Assembly: GCF_024256385.1 (NCBI RefSeq)
Contig: NZ_JAMLFW010000001.1
Span: 4,960,001 to 5,024,000 of the forward strand
Reading direction: 5' to 3'
DNA: 64,000 nt
From: Anatilimnocola floriformis
Lineage (GTDB): Bacteria; Planctomycetota; Planctomycetia; Pirellulales; Pirellulaceae
A program made the position numbers and the translations under genes. Positions 61,168 through 64,000 of this stretch are shown one piece after another. The notes under the pieces were generated by a model, which was not told the DNA's origin, did no database searches, and saw only the letters and a program-made list of their open reading frames with translations. Within the stretch, counting starts at the first letter, position 1; the number at the start of each line of letters is the position of its first letter.

Positions 61168-62608
61168 TTACTCGAACGACTGTTCGCTCACCCGTCGTGA
61201 ACTTCTCCGCCGCAGCGGCATGGGCTTCGCCATGCTCGGGCTAGCGGGCGTGATGCAGGACTCTGGCCGGCTCGTCAACGCGGCGGAAGAGAACGCCGGC
61301 TATCAAAATCCGCTCGCGGCGAAGTTGCCTCACTTCCCCGTGAAGGCCAAGCGGGTCATTCACATCTTCTGCAACGGCGGGCCGTCGCACGTCGATACGT
61401 TCGACCCCAAGCCACTGCTCGATAAATACAACGGCAAAGCCTTGCCGACCACGAATCTTCCCACCGAGCGGAAGACCGGCGCTGCCTTTGCCTCGCCCTA
61501 CAAGTTTCAAAAGTACGGCCAGAGCGGCATCGAAGTCAGCGAGATTTTTTCGCACACCGCGCAGCACATCGACGACATCGCGGTCATTCGCTCGATGCAT
61601 GCCGACGTGCCCAACCACGAGCCGTCGCTGCTGCTCATGAACTGCGGTGAATCGCGGCTCGTACGGCCGAGCATGGGTTCCTGGCTCACCTATGGCCTCG
61701 GTACGGACAATCTGAATCTGCCGGGCTTCATCGCGATGGTCCCCGGTGGCTATCCAATTCAAGAAACACAGAACTGGCAATCGGCATTTCTGCCGGGCGT
61801 GTATCAAGGAACCTACGTCAACACGCAGCATGCCGAGATCGACAAGCTCATCGAAAACGTCCGCAACAAATGGCTTCCCGACAGCGCTCAGCGGCAGCAA
61901 CTCGATGCGCTCGCCGCGCTCAACAAGCATCATCGCGAACAGCGCGGTTTCGATCCGGCGCTCGACAGCCGCATTCACTCGTTCGAGCTCGCCTATCGCA
62001 TGCAGCGCGAAGCAGCCGAAGCTTTTGACGTGAATCGCGAAACCAAACAAGTGCTAGATTCCTACGGCCCGGGCACTCAGGCCCGGCAGATCTTGATCGC
62101 GCGGCGGCTGATCGAGCGCGGCGTTCGCTTCGTGCAAGTCTGGCACGGCGAAGGGCAGCCTTGGGACAATCACGACGACATCGCCGACAATCACCGCCGC
62201 CTGGCCGGTCAAACCGACAAAGCGATCGCGGCCCTCATCACTGATCTCAAACGGCTCGGCCTATTCGAAGAAACGCTCATCCTTTGGGGCGGTGAATTCG
62301 GCCGCACACCAACCGTCGAACTGCCGCAAGCCGGCGCCAACGCAGGCAAGATCAACGGCCGCGACCATAACCACCACGGCTTTACCTGCTGGTTAGCCGG
62401 CGGCGGTGTGAAAGGCGGCCAGACCTACGGCGCAACCGACGAGTTCGGCTTCAAAGCCGTCGAAAATCCAGTGCATGTGCACGACCTGCACGCCACCATG
62501 CTCCGCCTGATGGGCTTCGACCATGAGAAGCTCACCTACCGCTACGCCGGCCGCGACTTCCGCTTGACGGACGTGCATGGCAAGGTGATTCAGGATTTGA
62601 TTGCGTAG
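61157..62608 (+). CDS. DUF1501 protein (sulfatase-like fold), Tat exported
   Basis: 483 residues. The start overlaps the DUF1553 gene by 11 nt, so the two are coupled. N-terminus TRRELLRRSGMGFAMLGLAGVM is a twin-arginine signal. DUF1501 features: VIHIFCNGGPSHVDTFDPKP, GQSGIEVSEIFSHTAQHIDDIAVIRSM, NHEPSLLLMNCG, GVRFVQVWHGEGQPWDNHDDI, LILWGGEFGRTPTVEL, GRDHNHHGFTCWLAGGGVKGG. The fold belongs to the alkaline phosphatase/sulfatase superfamily. DUF1549/1553 + DUF1501 pairs recur in planctomycetes and act together by inference. Confidence 0.94.
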   Translation: MSINYSNDCSLTRRELLRRSGMGFAMLGLAGVMQDSGRLVNAAEENAGYQNPLAAKLPHFPVKAKRVIHIFCNGGPSHVDTFDPKPLLDKYNGKALPTTNLPTERKTGAAFASPYKFQKYGQSGIEVSEIFSHTAQHIDDIAVIRSMHADVPNHEPSLLLMNCGESRLVRPSMGSWLTYGLGTDNLNLPGFIAMVPGGYPIQETQNWQSAFLPGVYQGTYVNTQHAEIDKLIENVRNKWLPDSAQRQQLDALAALNKHHREQRGFDPALDSRIHSFELAYRMQREAAEAFDVNRETKQVLDSYGPGTQARQILIARRLIERGVRFVQVWHGEGQPWDNHDDIADNHRRLAGQTDKAIAALITDLKRLGLFEETLILWGGEFGRTPTVELPQAGANAGKINGRDHNHHGFTCWLAGGGVKGGQTYGATDEFGFKAVENPVHVHDLHATMLRLMGFDHEKLTYRYAGRDFRLTDVHGKVIQDLIA

Positions 62609-62620
62609 GAGAGCGTTTGC

Positions 62621-62758
62621 GTGCCTATCGATGGCGATGACGACGCGGGCCAAAACTGGACAAATGGAATTTGTATCGAGTGGCTCGAAGAATTGAGCGA
62701 CACGCGCGAGGATATCTACACCCTCGCCGACGGGAACCCGCTGAGCGAGTCCCCGTGA
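62621..62758 (+). CDS. Possible small acidic protein, 45 residues
   Basis: GTG 62621 to TGA 62756-62758. An AGGAGAG ribosome site (62607-62613) precedes by 7 nt, overlapping the DUF1501 stop. The product is acidic (PIDGDDDAGQNWTNG, EWLEELSDTREDIYTLADGN) with no TM or signal. Too short for a family call. Support is the ribosome site, spacing and an uninterrupted frame of 45 codons; it could still be chance. Confidence 0.35.
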   Translation: MPIDGDDDAGQNWTNGICIEWLEELSDTREDIYTLADGNPLSESP

Positions 62759-62791
62759 ATTCTGCCGCGATCGCGTGCTTGATCGCGACTG

Positions 62792-64000
62792 CTAGGCCCG
62801 CTTCAAACTGCCCAGCGCCCCGCGATGTTGCTCTTCGCTCCTCACGCTCCACCACATGTGCAGCGGCAGTCCGGCTCCCAGGGTGATCAGTGCGAGCTGC
62901 GAAGCGACGAACACCAGCAGCGTTCGCAGCACTCCTTCGGTGAAACCGTAAGAGTGCAAGCCCACGCCGAGTTCGTTCACGCCGAACCATGACCAGGCCG
63001 TGACGATATTGCCGCCGATGGCGAGCAGGGCGAGGCCGCGTTCGCCGACCATCTTGTCCCACTTGGCGTGCAGGATAAGAGCATTCCACAGGACGATGAT
63101 TAGCGCGCCGTTTTCCTTCGGATCCCAGCCCCAGAACCGGCCCCAGGAATCGTCGGCCCACAGACCGCCGAGCACCGTGCCGACAAAGCTGAAGAACATC
63201 GCGAAGCACACCACGCCATAAATCATGCGGGCGCAAATCCGCCGGAAGTCCGACGTCAGGCCGGGCGTACACACGCCGAGCACGACATACAGCACGCCGA
63301 GGAAGCCTGCCAAGAAGGTCGACGCGTAGCCGACTGTGATGCACACTACGTGCGTCGCCAGCCAGAACTGCGTATCGAGCACGGCTTGCATCACGCCGAT
63401 GGTGTCACCGCTCATGCCCAGGAAGTACGCGATGATCAGCGTGGCAAAGCCCGCGATCGTCGAGACCAGGTTCCCCAGGCCGATGCGGAAGACCAACTCG
63501 ATCACCATGCCGACCAGCACGGCGAACCAACCGATGAAGACCGCGGAGGAATATAGATTGGTTACCGGCGGCCGACCGGAAATGTAGATCCGCATGGCCA
63601 GTGCTGCCGTGTGCAGCACGAAGGTCAAAAACACCAGCGTGAAGGCTGCCCAGTTGCACGAGCGCGACGGAATCAGCCAGCCGAACACAGCCAGCAGAAA
63701 CGCCACGATGTAAAGCTGCATGCCGACGTAGAACGGCGATACGCGGTTCATCCAGACTTCGAGATCGATCTTGCGACGGTTGTATTCCGGCGGATGCGTT
63801 CGCTCAACGGCGGAGTCGAACCGGCTGACCGCGAGATTGAACGGCTCGATCGTTTCAGTAACTTCTTTTTCCTTCAGCTTGATTTCATTCGGCAGTTCCT
63901 TCAGTCGCCGGGCGACGAAGGCCACGTCATCAAGCTGCTTGATTTGCTTCTCGACGTCCTGAATTTCTTCGGCAGTATTTCGTTGACGTTCGGATGAACG
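62792..64000 (-). CDS. ccsA: CcsA/ResC-type cytochrome c maturation protein, 5' truncated by window edge
   Basis: 402 codons within the window; the frame stays open at the right edge, so a GTG at 63925 is not necessarily the true start. The first part (EEIQDVEKQIKQLDDVAFVARRLKELPNEIKLKEKEVTETIEP) is a hydrophilic coiled stretch, as in ResB-CcsA fusions. Then about eight TM helices and the CcsA Trp-rich heme motif GGLWADDSWGRFWGWDPKENGALI, with conserved His in the flanking helices. It presents heme for attachment to apocytochromes c outside the membrane. Apocytochromes such as PSCyt1 of the nearby gene are possible clients. Confidence 0.92.
   Translation of the reverse strand, partial: RSSERQRNTAEEIQDVEKQIKQLDDVAFVARRLKELPNEIKLKEKEVTETIEPFNLAVSRFDSAVERTHPPEYNRRKIDLEVWMNRVSPFYVGMQLYIVAFLLAVFGWLIPSRSCNWAAFTLVFLTFVLHTAALAMRIYISGRPPVTNLYSSAVFIGWFAVLVGMVIELVFRIGLGNLVSTIAGFATLIIAYFLGMSGDTIGVMQAVLDTQFWLATHVVCITVGYASTFLAGFLGVLYVVLGVCTPGLTSDFRRICARMIYGVVCFAMFFSFVGTVLGGLWADDSWGRFWGWDPKENGALIIVLWNALILHAKWDKMVGERGLALLAIGGNIVTAWSWFGVNELGVGLHSYGFTEGVLRTLLVFVASQLALITLGAGLPLHMWWSVRSEEQHRGALGSLKRA

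Noticed and set aside
1-64000. CRISPR arrays, tRNA, rRNA, prophage or integrase genes
   Set aside because: No regularly spaced direct repeats, no tRNA T-arm plus acceptor pattern, and no phage structural or integrase proteins were seen.

Overview
This is about 64 kb of a chromosome of a planctomycete, most likely order Pirellulales. The reasons are gene content: a DUF1549/DUF1553 plus DUF1501 pair with a cytochrome-c-like PSCyt1 motif, a DUF1080 hydrolase, an arylsulfatase, a giant subtilase with SdrD-B, GEVED and dockerin modules, a Hanks-type Ser/Thr kinase, McsA/McsB, and Rho with a long Gly/Arg-rich head. The placement is an inference from gene content; no rRNA or tRNA gene was found in the window. 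Coding density is high, strand use is mixed and operons are short.

Layout. 1-10.3 kb: 3' truncated Ser/Thr kinase (-), mcsA-mcsB (+), NfeD-type membrane protease (-), unknown proteins, a metallopeptidase overlapping a solute-binding lipoprotein, an MscS channel, and a ParE-type toxin with its antitoxin (-). 10.5-18.5 kb: an AlaC-like aminotransferase, a 630-nt non-coding stretch with a strong extended -10 promoter and an opposite-strand terminator, carA, and the 1584-residue subtilase. 18.9-26.9 kb: Gfo/Idh/MocA oxidoreductase, AAA+ ATPase, HDOD protein, a RAYT (REP-associated tyrosine transposase) with its REP palindromes, sulfatase, DEDDh exonuclease and a small lipoprotein. 26.9-36 kb: clpB, fxsA-like gene, glgP, then a minus-strand group (SMP-30 lactonase, small membrane protein, a DUF2314-ankyrin gene broken by an in-frame TAG, and a glutamine-amidotransferase-like secreted protein). 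36-43.3 kb: an autoregulated-looking GntR/YtrA-ABC transporter operon, a beta-propeller protein, two SDR enzymes and DUF1080.

43.4-52.4 kb holds the most interesting block: a seven-gene minus-strand operon, ExbB, three ExbD-type proteins, a two-TM Pro/Ala/Glu-rich protein, a TonB-like anchored protein whose periplasmic part is a terpene-cyclase-like alpha/alpha toroid, and a very large secreted helical-repeat protein with KTGTTP tail repeats. It reads as a proton-driven ExbB/ExbD motor in which the usual TonB C-terminal domain is replaced by other periplasmic modules. No TonB C-terminal domain or TonB-dependent receptor is encoded here.

52.9-64 kb: a MORN-like repeat protein, an ATP-grasp protein with a repeat-rich upstream region, rho with about 1 kb of gene-free DNA upstream, the DUF1549/DUF1501 pair, a possible 45-codon gene, and a CcsA-type cytochrome c maturation protein running off the right edge.

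Dispersed repeats are a theme: two classes of paired palindromes (REPIN-like), a diverged REP near 43.4 kb, and a dispersed-type repeat inside the signal-peptide codons of the sulfatase.
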